From Clostridia bacterium (lineage in GTDB: Bacteria; Bacillota; Clostridia; Oscillospirales; Acutalibacteraceae), in assembly GCA_017631705.1 (NCBI GenBank), contig JAGBSU010000100.1:1-14059 (forward strand): 14,059 nucleotides of DNA, written 5' to 3'. Below are positions 1 to 6,996 of the stretch, piece by piece (position 1 is the first letter of the stretch; each line of letters begins with the position of its first letter). Both the position numbers and the translations under genes were made by a program. The notes under the pieces were generated by a model. It was not told where the DNA came from and searched no databases. It saw only the letters and a list, made by a program, of their open reading frames with translations.

Positions 1-7
1 AATATAA

Positions 8-574
8 ATGACGATTCCTATTAAAACCCCATTAAGCCGTGACGCCGCTCGAAAGCTAAAAGCCGGGGACAGTTGTTTAATTTCAGGCGTAATATATACC
101 GCTCGCGATGCGGCACACAAACGTCTGTGCGAGTTGATTGATTCAAACAAACCTCTGCCTTTGGATATTAAAGACAGTATCGTTTACTTTGTAGGTCCCA
201 CACCCGCAAAACCGGAACAAGCCATAGGCTCTGCAGGACCTACAACCTCCTACCGTATGGACGCTTACAGCCCTGCCCTTATTGCCAAAGGACAGACCGG
301 TATGATCGGCAAAGGAAAAAGAGGTCCCGAAGTTATAGAGGCTATGAAACAACACGGCGCAGTATATTTTGGTGCCATAGGCGGTTGCGGAGCGCTACTG
401 AGCAAATGCATCAAAAAAGCCGAAGTTATCGCTTACGACGACCTTGGTGCCGAGGCTATCCGTAGACTTGAAGTGGAAGACTTTCCCGTAATCGTCGTCA
501 TAGACAGCGAGGGAAACAACCTCTACGAAATCGGAAGAGCCAACTATCTGGCACAAAATACACAAGCTTTATAA
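8..574 (+). CDS. Class I fumarase-type hydro-lyase, beta (C-terminal) subunit; candidate mesaconate hydratase small subunit
   Basis: This 188-residue protein has the length and motifs of the separate beta subunit of iron-sulfur class I fumarases and L-tartrate dehydratases (FumA C-terminal domain family). Visible motifs are TARDAAH (31-37), GPTTSYRMD (77-85), the basic GKGKR loop (101-105) and GGCGAL (125-130). In this family the beta subunit supplies substrate-binding basic residues, while the alpha subunit carries the [4Fe-4S] cluster. An in-frame TAA (5-7) directly precedes the ATG, so the start cannot lie further upstream. The alpha gene is not in the window; its usual place would be just upstream. 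The gene sits before the methylaspartate genes, whose product is mesaconate. I therefore infer that it may hydrate mesaconate to citramalate rather than, or as well as, fumarate to malate. The family call is firm; the substrate is not shown by the sequence. Confidence 0.9.
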   Translation: MTIPIKTPLSRDAARKLKAGDSCLISGVIYTARDAAHKRLCELIDSNKPLPLDIKDSIVYFVGPTPAKPEQAIGSAGPTTSYRMDAYSPALIAKGQTGMIGKGKRGPEVIEAMKQHGAVYFGAIGGCGALLSKCIKKAEVIAYDDLGAEAIRRLEVEDFPVIVVIDSEGNNLYEIGRANYLAQNTQAL

Positions 575-602
575 CAAAAAAATAAATAAGTTACCTATTC
601 CA

Positions 603-631
603 TTGACAAAACCTCTCTGACAAATTACAAT
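603..631 (+). promoter_or_regulatory. Sigma-A type promoter of the GntR regulator gene
   Basis: A perfect -35 box TTGACA (603-608) is followed by a 17-bp spacer and TACAAT (626-631). The start codon of the regulator lies 32 bases downstream. The -10 box overlaps a palindromic operator, which suggests autorepression. Confidence 0.8.
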
Positions 632-648
632 TGGTATATAACAATTGT
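627..648. promoter_or_regulatory. 22-bp palindromic operator, probable GntR autoregulatory site
   Basis: The arms ACAATTG (627-633) and CAATTGT (642-648) are perfect inverted repeats around the centre GTATATAA. Only one base pair of the 22-bp palindrome mismatches. The site begins inside the -10 box and covers the predicted transcription start, where a bound regulator would block RNA polymerase. The right part, GGTATATAACAATT, recurs at the glm operon promoter. Confidence 0.7.
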
Positions 649-662
649 GTAGGAGAAAAGAA

Positions 663-1640
663 ATGGACCATATTTATACCATAAATAAAGATTTTGACAT
701 TCCCATCTATCAACAGCTGGTCGATGCCATTCAGGTTGCAATAAAAAAAGGCGTTCTGCTTTCAGGTCAGCAACTGCCAACGGTTCAACAATTAACCAAT
801 AAATTGGGTATTGCCAGAGGCACCATTAAACGCGCTTATGACGAATTGGAGTACGCCGGACTTATTGAAAAGATACAGGGTCGCGGCACCTTTGTCAGTT
901 ATCATCCCGATAATTCGGGCAGCCGAAAAGAAAGAGCAATGGCAGCAATCGGCAACTTACTTGACAACCTCGACGGGATGGGACTTACTCCTAACGAAAT
1001 CAACATTTTTGTAAATCTCAAACTTAGAGAGCGTTTCGAAAAAGAGGCTAATATAAAGGTGGTTGTAGTGGAATGCAACCCCGAAAATTTATCACAAATA
1101 TCAAAGCAGCTTCGACATATAGGCGGAATTGATATATATTCTTATTCATTGGATGATATCAAACAATATCCTTACAAACTCGGCGAAAATTTTGACCTTA
1201 TTATTACAACATCATCACACGCCGAGTATTTAGAAAGCGTTGTACCTGCTAAGAATCAGATAGTTCGTATAGCTCTCAAACCATCTACTCAATGCCTGTC
1301 CCGAATTATAAAAATCGGCACAGGAAAAAAAGTCGGCATCATCGCTTACAGCAAACGTTTTGGTGAGTTGTTGTTCGATACCTGCCGGATGTATGCTGAA
1401 AATGTAACCGTGCATACTCCGCTGATATGTGCCAACGAAACCGATGTTAAAGCTTACCTCAAAAACAAAGATGTTATCTTGGTACCCGAATCGTACGAAA
1501 AACTTTTAGGCACACAAACAGTTGATGCCATCCACAAATTTGGCGGTGAGACAATCAACTGTTATTATGAAATGGATGAGGGTTCGCTACTGTATTTAGA
1601 AACAAAAATCAAACGCCTGCTTGACCAAAAAACCATATAA
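663..1640 (+). CDS. GntR-family transcriptional regulator, probable local regulator of the glutamate mutase operon
   Basis: The 325-residue protein begins with a GntR winged helix-turn-helix (about residues 12-74). It contains the typical IYQQLVDAI, LPTVQQLTNKLGIARGTIKRAYDELE and GRGTF segments, which together bind DNA. The remaining 250 residues have alternating beta and alpha segments, for example KVVVVECNP and KVGIIAYSK. They look like a two-lobed ligand-binding domain, but not the aminotransferase domain of MocR proteins. I do not recognise the ligand. The reading frame extends to a TTG at 645, but AGGAGA (651-656) sits 6 bases before the ATG at 663, so 663 is the better start. The gene has its own promoter, an overlapping operator and a strong terminator. 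It directly precedes the glm operon, whose promoter carries the same operator half-site, so a role as pathway-specific regulator is likely. Confidence 0.88.
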   Translation: MDHIYTINKDFDIPIYQQLVDAIQVAIKKGVLLSGQQLPTVQQLTNKLGIARGTIKRAYDELEYAGLIEKIQGRGTFVSYHPDNSGSRKERAMAAIGNLLDNLDGMGLTPNEINIFVNLKLRERFEKEANIKVVVVECNPENLSQISKQLRHIGGIDIYSYSLDDIKQYPYKLGENFDLIITTSSHAEYLESVVPAKNQIVRIALKPSTQCLSRIIKIGTGKKVGIIAYSKRFGELLFDTCRMYAENVTVHTPLICANETDVKAYLKNKDVILVPESYEKLLGTQTVDAIHKFGGETINCYYEMDEGSLLYLETKIKRLLDQKTI

Positions 1641-1644
1641 TTCC

Positions 1645-1676
1645 CCGCTCGGCAGTTTTGCTGAGCGGCTTTTTTT
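1645..1676 (+). terminator. Rho-independent terminator of the GntR gene
   Basis: A 10-bp stem pairs 1645-1654 (CCGCTCGGCA) with 1659-1668 (TGCTGAGCGG), with one G-T pair and the loop GTTT. A T-run follows at 1670-1676. It separates the regulator transcript from the glm operon. Confidence 0.92.
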
Positions 1677-1690
1677 GCCCAAAATATAAC

Positions 1691-1719
1691 TTGACAAATG
1701 TTATATAACCTTATATTAT
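1691..1719 (+). promoter_or_regulatory. Sigma-A type promoter of the glmS-glmL-glmE-mal operon
   Basis: The -35 box TTGACA (1691-1696), a 17-bp spacer and the -10 box TATTAT (1714-1719) form a near-consensus promoter. It starts only 15 bases after the terminator of the regulator gene. The operator half-site at 1723-1736 overlaps the expected transcription start. Confidence 0.82.
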
Positions 1720-1736
1720 ATAGGTATATAACAATT
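1699..1736. promoter_or_regulatory. Operator elements at the glm promoter, sharing a 14-mer with the GntR operator
   Basis: GGTATATAACAATT (1723-1736) is identical to 634-647 in the GntR operator apart from lying in a different flanking context. In addition, TGTTATATA (1699-1707) in the promoter spacer is an exact inverted copy of TATATAACA (1725-1733), 26 bp away centre to centre. The two arms bracket the -10 box. This arrangement would suit repression by a dimeric GntR protein, possibly with cooperative binding. The binding itself is inferred. Confidence 0.6.
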
Positions 1737-1756
1737 TTTCTACGAGGTGCAATTGT

Positions 1757-2188
1757 ATGGAAAATCAGGGAAAGAAAACATTGGTTATGGGCGTTATTGG
1801 TGCAGACGTTCATGCCGTAGGAAATAAGATTTTACAACACGCTTTTACAGAAGCAGGTTTTGAAGTTGTAAATCTGGGTGTTATGGTTGCACAGGAAGAA
1901 TACATCTCTGCGGCTATCGAGTCGGGTGCAGATGCCATCGTTGTATCTTCGTTGTACGGCCAAGGAGAGTTAGACTGTCGCGGTATGCGTGAAAAATGCG
2001 ACGAAGCAGGACTTAAAGGGATCCCGTTACTTGTCGGCGGAAACATCGTTATCGGTAAACAAAAGTTTGAGGATGTGGAGCGTCGCTTTAAAGCGATGGG
2101 CTTTGACCGTGCTTTTCCTCCCGGAACCGCACCCGAAACCACCATTGAAGCCCTCAGAGAACTTTTACATATTGACGGAGAAAATTAA
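1757..2188 (+). CDS. glmS: Glutamate mutase sigma subunit (methylaspartate mutase S component)
   Basis: This 143-residue protein is the small cobalamin-binding subunit of glutamate mutase, which with GlmE interconverts L-glutamate and (2S,3S)-3-methylaspartate. The base-off/His-on B12 motif DxHxxG is present as D17-V-H19-A-V-G22, so H19 should coordinate cobalt from below. Other family blocks are SSLYGQGE, REKCDEAGLKGI, VGGNIV and RFKAMGFDRAFPPGT; they match the Clostridium MutS pattern through the whole length. GAGGTG (1744-1749) precedes the ATG by 7 bases. It is the first gene of the operon, and its stop codon overlaps the glmL start as TAATG. Confidence 0.98.
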   Translation: MENQGKKTLVMGVIGADVHAVGNKILQHAFTEAGFEVVNLGVMVAQEEYISAAIESGADAIVVSSLYGQGELDCRGMREKCDEAGLKGIPLLVGGNIVIGKQKFEDVERRFKAMGFDRAFPPGTAPETTIEALRELLHIDGEN

Positions 2189-3579
2189 TGAAAACTGTAT
2201 TGTTGATTGATTTTGGCAGTACATATACAAAGCTTACAGCAGTTGATATCGACCGGGAGTGCATTCTCGGCACCGCCGCCGCTTATACCACCATTGAAAC
2301 CGATATCAACGACGGCCTCGAAGCAGGACTTAAAATTCTTCAAAGCAAAATCGGAACGTTGGATTTTAATGAATGTTATGCCTGTTCTTCGGCCGCAGGC
2401 GGTTTAAGGATGATTACAAGCGGATTGGTGCCCGACCTGACAGGCGAGGCCGCAAGGCTGGCAAGTCTCGGTGCGGGAGCAAAGGTTATAAAGGTTTATT
2501 CCTTTGAACTCACCGAAGACGATGTCGAAGAAATTCGCCGGATAAAACCCGATATATTTTTGCTTGTAGGCGGAACCGACGGCGGAAACACCGAGTGCAT
2601 TCTTCACAATGCCGAGGTACTGGCTAATATGAAGCCTGATTTCCCCATTGTGCTCGCAGGTAACCGCTCTGCTGCTAAAAAATGTCAGGAAATACTCAGC
2701 GGATACGAAGTTTATGTCTGCCCCAATGTGATGCCAAAGTTTGGAGAATTAAATATAGAGCCTGCGCAAAAGCAGATTAGAGAAATTTTTCTCAATCGAA
2801 TCATTCAAGCAAAGGGGCTTAGCCGTGCATCGGAACTTCTTTCAGACATTATGATGCCAACTCCCTCAGCGGTATTACAGGCCGTCGAGTTGTTGTCGGG
2901 AGGTTGTGAAGACGAGTCGGGAATCGGAGAACTGGTTGCCGTGGATGTAGGCGGTGCCACAACCGATATTTATTCCATCGCCGACGGAATGCCTGAACAT
3001 ATGAACACTGTGTATAAAGGCTTACCGGAACCCTACGCCAAACGAACGGTTGAGGGCGATATCGGTATGCGGTACAGCATTCAAGGCATTGTTGACAGCG
3101 CAGGGATCGACCGTATATGTGAATTGTCAGGCCTTTCAGAAGATGTCGCAACTGCGTTAATACAAGATTTAAAGCTTAATCCCGACAAGGTTCCTGAAAA
3201 CGACAAGGAAATGGAAAATCTCGACTTTGCGTTAGCATCGTGTGCAGTAGAAGAAGCTGTTACACGCCATGCAGGTACTATTTCAGAGTCATATACTCTG
3301 CTTGGTAAAGTGCTGGTTCAAGAAGGAAAAAACTTGACCAACGTAAAAAACATTGTTGTTACAGGCGGAAGCCTCATTCATTCTCAGAGGATATATCATA
3401 TCACCGAGAATGCGCTTTATTCCCTGTCAAACCCCTCATCACTCAGGCCGAAAATTGTTGATGTTTGGGCTGACAAGACCTACATATTAGCAGCTATGGG
3501 ATTACTTTCATCTTATTATCCAAAAACAGCACTTAAAATAATGAAAAAGGAGCTTGAATACCATGGACATTCAAAATAA
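2188..3579 (+). CDS. glmL: Glutamate mutase reactivating ATPase GlmL (MutL)
   Basis: This 463-residue protein belongs to the GlmL/MutL family of ASKHA-fold ATPases, found between the two glutamate mutase subunit genes in clostridia. The expected role is to reactivate mutase that has lost or oxidised its coenzyme B12, in the manner of diol dehydratase reactivases. The fold signatures are visible: phosphate-1 motif DFGSTYTK (8-15), phosphate-2 motif AVDVGGATTD with D253 near its start, and the adenosine motif VTGGS around residues 391-395. The start codon overlaps the glmS stop by one base, implying translational coupling. The 3' end overlaps glmE by 17 bases. It is unrelated to the DNA mismatch protein also called MutL. 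Confidence 0.95.
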   Translation: MKTVLLIDFGSTYTKLTAVDIDRECILGTAAAYTTIETDINDGLEAGLKILQSKIGTLDFNECYACSSAAGGLRMITSGLVPDLTGEAARLASLGAGAKVIKVYSFELTEDDVEEIRRIKPDIFLLVGGTDGGNTECILHNAEVLANMKPDFPIVLAGNRSAAKKCQEILSGYEVYVCPNVMPKFGELNIEPAQKQIREIFLNRIIQAKGLSRASELLSDIMMPTPSAVLQAVELLSGGCEDESGIGELVAVDVGGATTDIYSIADGMPEHMNTVYKGLPEPYAKRTVEGDIGMRYSIQGIVDSAGIDRICELSGLSEDVATALIQDLKLNPDKVPENDKEMENLDFALASCAVEEAVTRHAGTISESYTLLGKVLVQEGKNLTNVKNIVVTGGSLIHSQRIYHITENALYSLSNPSSLRPKIVDVWADKTYILAAMGLLSSYYPKTALKIMKKELEYHGHSK

Positions 3580-5011
3580 ACGCATTCCTGACGGGGAATT
3601 TGAACAACTGCGTCAAGAAGTTTTAAACCAATGGCCCACAGGCAAGGATGTTAATTTAGAAGAAGCAGTTGCCTATCATAAGTCAATGCCTGAATGCAGA
3701 AACTTCTCAAAAAAGTTGCTTGATGCTAAGCGTAACAAGCGCACCCTTATTCAACCGCGTGCCGGAGTTCCTATTGTAGAAGAGCACATTAAACTTATGC
3801 AATATCTGGAGGATTTCGGCGAAGCGGATTTGTTGCCTTCTACCATTGACAGTTACACCCGTCAGAACCGCTACGAAGAGGCTGAAAATGGAATTCACGA
3901 ATCGCTTCGTCTTGAACGCGCCATGCTTAACGGCTTCCCTGCTGTTAATCACGGCGTAGCAAAATGCCGCAAGGTTGTTGAAAGTGTTAATATTCCGATG
4001 CAGGTTCGTCACGGCACTCCCGATGCAAGACTGCTGACAGAAATCACCTATGCAGGCGGTTTCACAAGCTATGAGGGCGGCGGGATATCCTATAACTTGC
4101 CCTACTGCAAGAATATTCCAATGGAGCGTACCATCCGTGACTGGCAGTATGTTGACCGCCTGACCGGTTTGTATGAAGAAATGGGTGTTTCCATCAACCG
4201 CGAGCCCTACGGCCCCTTGACAGGCACGTTAGTACCGCCCTGTATCTCTCATGCCGCCGCTATTATCGAGGCTTTACTCGCAGCAGAACAAGGCGTTAAG
4301 AACATTACCGTCGGTTACGGTCAATTCGGAAACTTGGTACAGGATGTTGCCGCTATTCGCACATTAGAGGAACTGACCGACGAATATCTCGAAAAATACG
4401 GATACGGCGATGTTCAGGTAACAACCGTTCTGCATCAATGGATGGGCGGTTTCCCCGCTGACGAAGCAAAGGCGTTTGGTGTTATATCCTCAGGTAGTTT
4501 GATTGCAGCTCTTTCAAAAGCCACAAAGGTTATTGTAAAAACTCCTCACGAGGCTGTGGGCATCCCCACTATGGAAGCTAACGCCGAGGGCTTGCGTTGT
4601 ACCAAACAGGTTGTTAATATGTTGTCCGACCAAACTTTCCAAGATAAACGGCTGGACGAAGAAAAGGAAATTATCAAGCTTGAAACCCGTGCTATTGTTG
4701 ACAAATGCTTTGAACTGGGTAACGGAGATATCGCTGTTGGTGTTTGCCGTGGTGTTGAAGCGGGGGTACTTGACGTTCCTTTTGCTCCTTGCAGATTTAA
4801 CGCAGGCAAAGTGCTTCCTTGCCGCGATAACGAAGGCGCCATTCGTATACTCGACACCGGTAATTTGCCGTTCTCCAAAGAACTTGTTGATTTCCACAAA
4901 GCTAAAATTGAAGAACGTGCCGCTGCCGAAAAACGAGAAATTTCCTTCCAAATGGTTATCGATGATGTTTATTCCATCGGTAAAGGCCGTTTGGTTGGCC
5001 GTCCCAAGTAA
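3563..5011 (+). CDS. glmE: Glutamate mutase epsilon subunit (methylaspartate mutase E component)
   Basis: This 482-residue protein is the TIM-barrel catalytic subunit of glutamate mutase. From this start the substrate-binding arginine claw falls at R66 (QPRAGVP), R100 (YTRQNR) and R149 (VRHGTPDARL). These are the same residue numbers described for the Clostridium cochlearium enzyme, which supports both function and start. Other strong blocks are GGGISYNLPYCKNIP, LVPPCISHAAAIIEALLAAEQGVKN, VLHQWMGGFP and VIVKTPHEAVGIPT. AAGGAG (3547-3552) lies 10 bases before the ATG at 3563. A TTG at 3554 in the same frame is too close to that site to be the start. The gene overlaps the end of glmL. The length matches the family at about 483 residues, with no sign of damage. 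Confidence 0.98.
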   Translation: MDIQNKRIPDGEFEQLRQEVLNQWPTGKDVNLEEAVAYHKSMPECRNFSKKLLDAKRNKRTLIQPRAGVPIVEEHIKLMQYLEDFGEADLLPSTIDSYTRQNRYEEAENGIHESLRLERAMLNGFPAVNHGVAKCRKVVESVNIPMQVRHGTPDARLLTEITYAGGFTSYEGGGISYNLPYCKNIPMERTIRDWQYVDRLTGLYEEMGVSINREPYGPLTGTLVPPCISHAAAIIEALLAAEQGVKNITVGYGQFGNLVQDVAAIRTLEELTDEYLEKYGYGDVQVTTVLHQWMGGFPADEAKAFGVISSGSLIAALSKATKVIVKTPHEAVGIPTMEANAEGLRCTKQVVNMLSDQTFQDKRLDEEKEIIKLETRAIVDKCFELGNGDIAVGVCRGVEAGVLDVPFAPCRFNAGKVLPCRDNEGAIRILDTGNLPFSKELVDFHKAKIEERAAAEKREISFQMVIDDVYSIGKGRLVGRPK

Positions 5012-5031
5012 AAACCAGGAGTGTGTATAAA

Positions 5032-6282
5032 ATGAAAATAATTGATATTGTATGTTCCGCAGGTCGTACCGGATTTTACTTTGATGACCAGCGCGCTATT
5101 AAACAAGGTGCCGCGCATGACGGTGTATTTTATGTTGGCGAGCCTGTAACCGAAGGCTTCCGCGCAGTACGCCAAGCAGGAGAATCCATTTCGGTAATGA
5201 TTATTTTGGAAGACGGTCAGGTAGCCTACGGTGACTGTGCCGCTGTGCAATATTCCGGTGCAGGTGGACGCGACCCTTTGTTCCTTGCTGAAGATTTCAT
5301 TCCCGTTATTGAAAACTACATAAAGCCTCAGTTGGTTGGCAAGGATGCCGATGACTTCCGCAATCTGTGTGCTATGATGGAAGCTATTGAGGTAGAAGGA
5401 AAGCGTCTTCATACAGCCATAAGATACGGCGTGTCTCAAGCAATTTTAGATGCTGTCGCCAAGGCTTCCGGCAGAATGATGTGCGAAGTAGTTGCCGACG
5501 AGTACGGCTGTACCGTTTCGGATACTCCCATTCCTCTTTTCACCCAGTCAGGTGATGACCGTTATGATAATGCTGACAAAATGATCATCAAGGGTGCCCC
5601 TGTATTACCGCACGCGTTAATTAACAATGTTGATACAAAACTCGGCACAAACGGTGAGAAACTGGCAGAGTATGTTGCGTGGCTTCGCGACCGTATTCTT
5701 AACAATCGCAAGGATGCTGACTACTCACCCGTAATGCATATAGATGTTTACGGCACAATCGGTGCCGCTTTCGGCAACAATAACTACAAAGAAATGGCAG
5801 ATTACATTGAAAAGCTTGGCGAAATTGCAAAGCCTTTTAAACTTCGCATTGAAGGTCCTATGGACTGTGACTGCGACCGCGAAACACAAATCATCGCATT
5901 GGCAGGCCTCACTAAAGAGCTTAACGAGCGTGGTTGCGATGTGGAATTGGTTGCTGATGAGTGGTGCAACACCTTAGAGGACATCAAACTGTTTGTGGAT
6001 AAAAAAGCAGGGCATATGGTTCAAATCAAGACCCCCGACCTTGGCGGAATCAACAATACTATTGAAGCCGTTCTTTACTGCAAGGAAAACGGCATTGGTG
6101 CCTATCAGGGCGGCACTTGCAACGAGACCGACCGCAGTGCTCAAGTTTGCGTCCACTGTGCTATGGCTACTAAACCCGACCAGATGTTAGCAAAACCGGG
6201 TATGGGCGTAGACGAAGGGTTTATGATTGTATATAATGAAATGAATCGTATTCTGGCTTTACGAAAGACAAAAATGAAATAA
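5032..6282 (+). CDS. mal: Methylaspartate ammonia-lyase
   Basis: This 416-residue enolase-superfamily enzyme eliminates ammonia from (2S,3S)-3-methylaspartate to give mesaconate (EC 4.3.1.2). Active-site residues are in place: H194 in VLPHALINNVD, K333 in MVQIKTPDLGG as the catalytic base, and the Mg2+ ligands D238 (MHIDVYG), E274 (RIEGP) and D309 (VADEW). They lie at or within two positions of the Clostridium tetanomorphum numbering. AGGAG (5017-5021) sits 10 bases before the ATG at 5032; the in-frame GTG at 5023 is too close to it. The gene is the last of the operon, 20 bases after glmE, and ends just before a terminator. Together the four genes cover glutamate to mesaconate. Confidence 0.98.
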   Translation: MKIIDIVCSAGRTGFYFDDQRAIKQGAAHDGVFYVGEPVTEGFRAVRQAGESISVMIILEDGQVAYGDCAAVQYSGAGGRDPLFLAEDFIPVIENYIKPQLVGKDADDFRNLCAMMEAIEVEGKRLHTAIRYGVSQAILDAVAKASGRMMCEVVADEYGCTVSDTPIPLFTQSGDDRYDNADKMIIKGAPVLPHALINNVDTKLGTNGEKLAEYVAWLRDRILNNRKDADYSPVMHIDVYGTIGAAFGNNNYKEMADYIEKLGEIAKPFKLRIEGPMDCDCDRETQIIALAGLTKELNERGCDVELVADEWCNTLEDIKLFVDKKAGHMVQIKTPDLGGINNTIEAVLYCKENGIGAYQGGTCNETDRSAQVCVHCAMATKPDQMLAKPGMGVDEGFMIVYNEMNRILALRKTKMK

Positions 6283-6290
6283 TAAATCAT

Positions 6291-6319
6291 AAAGCGAGGT
6301 GAAAATCCACCTCGCTTTT
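6291..6319 (+). terminator. Terminator of the glm-mal operon
   Basis: An 11-bp perfect stem pairs 6291-6301 (AAAGCGAGGTG) with 6308-6318, with a 6-base loop, 8 bases after the mal stop codon. The T-run is short because the last Ts also pair, so termination may be moderate. The preceding A-run would let it also work for minus-strand transcripts. Confidence 0.8.
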
Positions 6320-6387
6320 GCTATGTGCGTCATTGGTGTTATTATATCGCATTCATCTATTCTACGAACTATTCCTGTTGCTTTCAT
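6319..6387 (-). pseudogene. 5' remnant of an AbrB/SpoVT-type DNA-binding protein gene
   Basis: Reading the minus strand from the ATG at 6387 gives MKATGIVRRIDECDIITPMTH. The first eleven residues, MKATGIVRRID, are the typical opening of clostridial AbrB/SpoVT-like regulators, which normally continue with DLGRVVIPKEIRR. Here the similarity stops after residue 11, and the frame runs on into the mal terminator and mal antisense. A ribosome binding site (TAAGG) is still present about 9 bases upstream. I read this as a truncated gene whose body was lost, with the break near 6353. The match is short, so chance is not fully excluded. Confidence 0.6.
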
Positions 6388-6391
6388 ATAT

Positions 6392-6444
6392 AAGAACCTT
6401 ACCTTTCTAAAAATCGGAGATTTTTGAAAGGTGCCAAGAACCTT
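6392..6444. repeat. Hairpin element flanked by 9-bp direct repeats
   Basis: AAGAACCTT occurs at 6392-6400 and again at 6436-6444. Between them lies an imperfect inverted repeat (6401-6432) with arms ACCTTTC and GAAAGGT, then AAAAATC and GATTTTT, with one bulged T. Direct repeats around an inverted repeat resemble a tiny insertion with a target-site duplication. On the minus strand the hairpin abuts the ribosome binding site of the AbrB-like remnant, so a leader role for that gene is an alternative. Confidence 0.45.
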
Positions 6445-6470
6445 GTTGCTCGGTACCCTCGCAATAAAAA

Positions 6471-6517
6471 CTCCTTTGTTGATTTGATAACACTTCTATT
6501 ATCTGTCAACAAAGGAG
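6471..6517. repeat. 47-bp nested inverted repeat
   Basis: CTCCTTTGTTGA (6471-6482) is an exact inverted copy of TCAACAAAGGAG (6506-6517). Inside it, GATAA (6486-6490) pairs with TTATC (6499-6503). The structure would form a long stem-loop in RNA or DNA. It is not followed by a T-run on either strand, so it does not look like a simple terminator. It may be the end of a mobile element or a regulatory hairpin; no transposase was found next to it. Confidence 0.6.
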
Positions 6518-6533
6518 ATTTATACTGTGATAA

Positions 6534-6562
6534 TTTACTTTTGAAGAAAAACATGCTATAAT
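6534..6562 (+). promoter_or_regulatory. Extended -10 promoter facing the ThuA-like gene
   Basis: TTTACT (6534-6539), a 17-bp spacer and a perfect TATAAT (6557-6562) preceded by TGC form a strong candidate promoter. No good start codon with a ribosome binding site follows until 6997, so it may drive the ThuA-like gene with a leader of about 430 bases, or a lost gene. Confidence 0.6.
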
Positions 6563-6996
6563 AAATAAAAAAGCAAAACAATGGTTTTATGCAGAACACT
6601 TTAAAAACATATCTAGCAAAAAACACAAAAATCAGGCGACAAAACAACGGCTTTCGTTCAAGAACTAAAAGACATTATTTTTTCATATGATTGCGTTAAT
6701 TTCGAGAGAATTTCTTTAAGTCGTTTAGAATATGTTTTGTTTATGTGTGACTTTAGAAGATTATAGACAATTGATGGCTTTGAAACACAATGGTTTTTAT
6801 AGAAATCACATTAACAACTATTATTTTAACTTATGGAATTAAACAAAAAGGCATTGAAGTTGTAAATAACTTCATGTTTGATATGTTTAAGAAATTATCT
6901 TATTCTCTCTGCCAAGTATATAGTATGGCTGTTGAAAACGGGTTAGATAGTTTATATAGACTAGTCAAAACATTAAAGAGCAAAAGGAGTATCCTC
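6563..6996 (+). other. AT-rich, apparently degraded region upstream of the ThuA-like gene
   Basis: This stretch has no intact gene. Short open runs in different frames look coding-like, for example VQELKDIIFSYDCVNFERIS (from about 6658) ending at a stop near 6765, and NNFMFDMFKKLSYSLCQVYS (about 6868-6927), which is in frame with the ThuA-like gene. I do not recognise a family in any of them. The pattern suits an old gene broken by stops and frameshifts, but an untranslated leader is also possible. Confidence 0.35.

Noticed and set aside
131..140. Direct repeats or CRISPR-like arrays anywhere in the window
   Set aside because: I looked for regularly spaced repeats along the whole sequence and found none; the coordinates given are only a placeholder position for this negative result.
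645..662. Earlier TTG start for the GntR regulator
   Set aside because: It lies inside the operator and before the ribosome binding site at 651-656, which serves the ATG at 663.
2188..3579. Reading the gene as DNA mismatch repair MutL because of its family name
   Set aside because: It lacks the GHKL ATPase motifs of mismatch MutL and has ASKHA-type phosphate motifs, plus the glmS and glmE neighbours.
4514..4951. Long minus-strand frame opposite glmE
   Set aside because: It is a codon-bias shadow of glmE, with no family motifs and no start signals.
6399..6647. Minus-strand 82-codon frame rich in Phe, Cys and Lys
   Set aside because: It spans the two inverted repeats and an AT-rich stretch, has no ribosome binding site and no recognisable domain; it is best explained by open AT-rich DNA.
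6790..6996. N-terminal 69-residue extension of the ThuA-like protein
   Set aside because: The extension has no family similarity, and a strong ribosome binding site at 6984-6989 supports the start at 6997.
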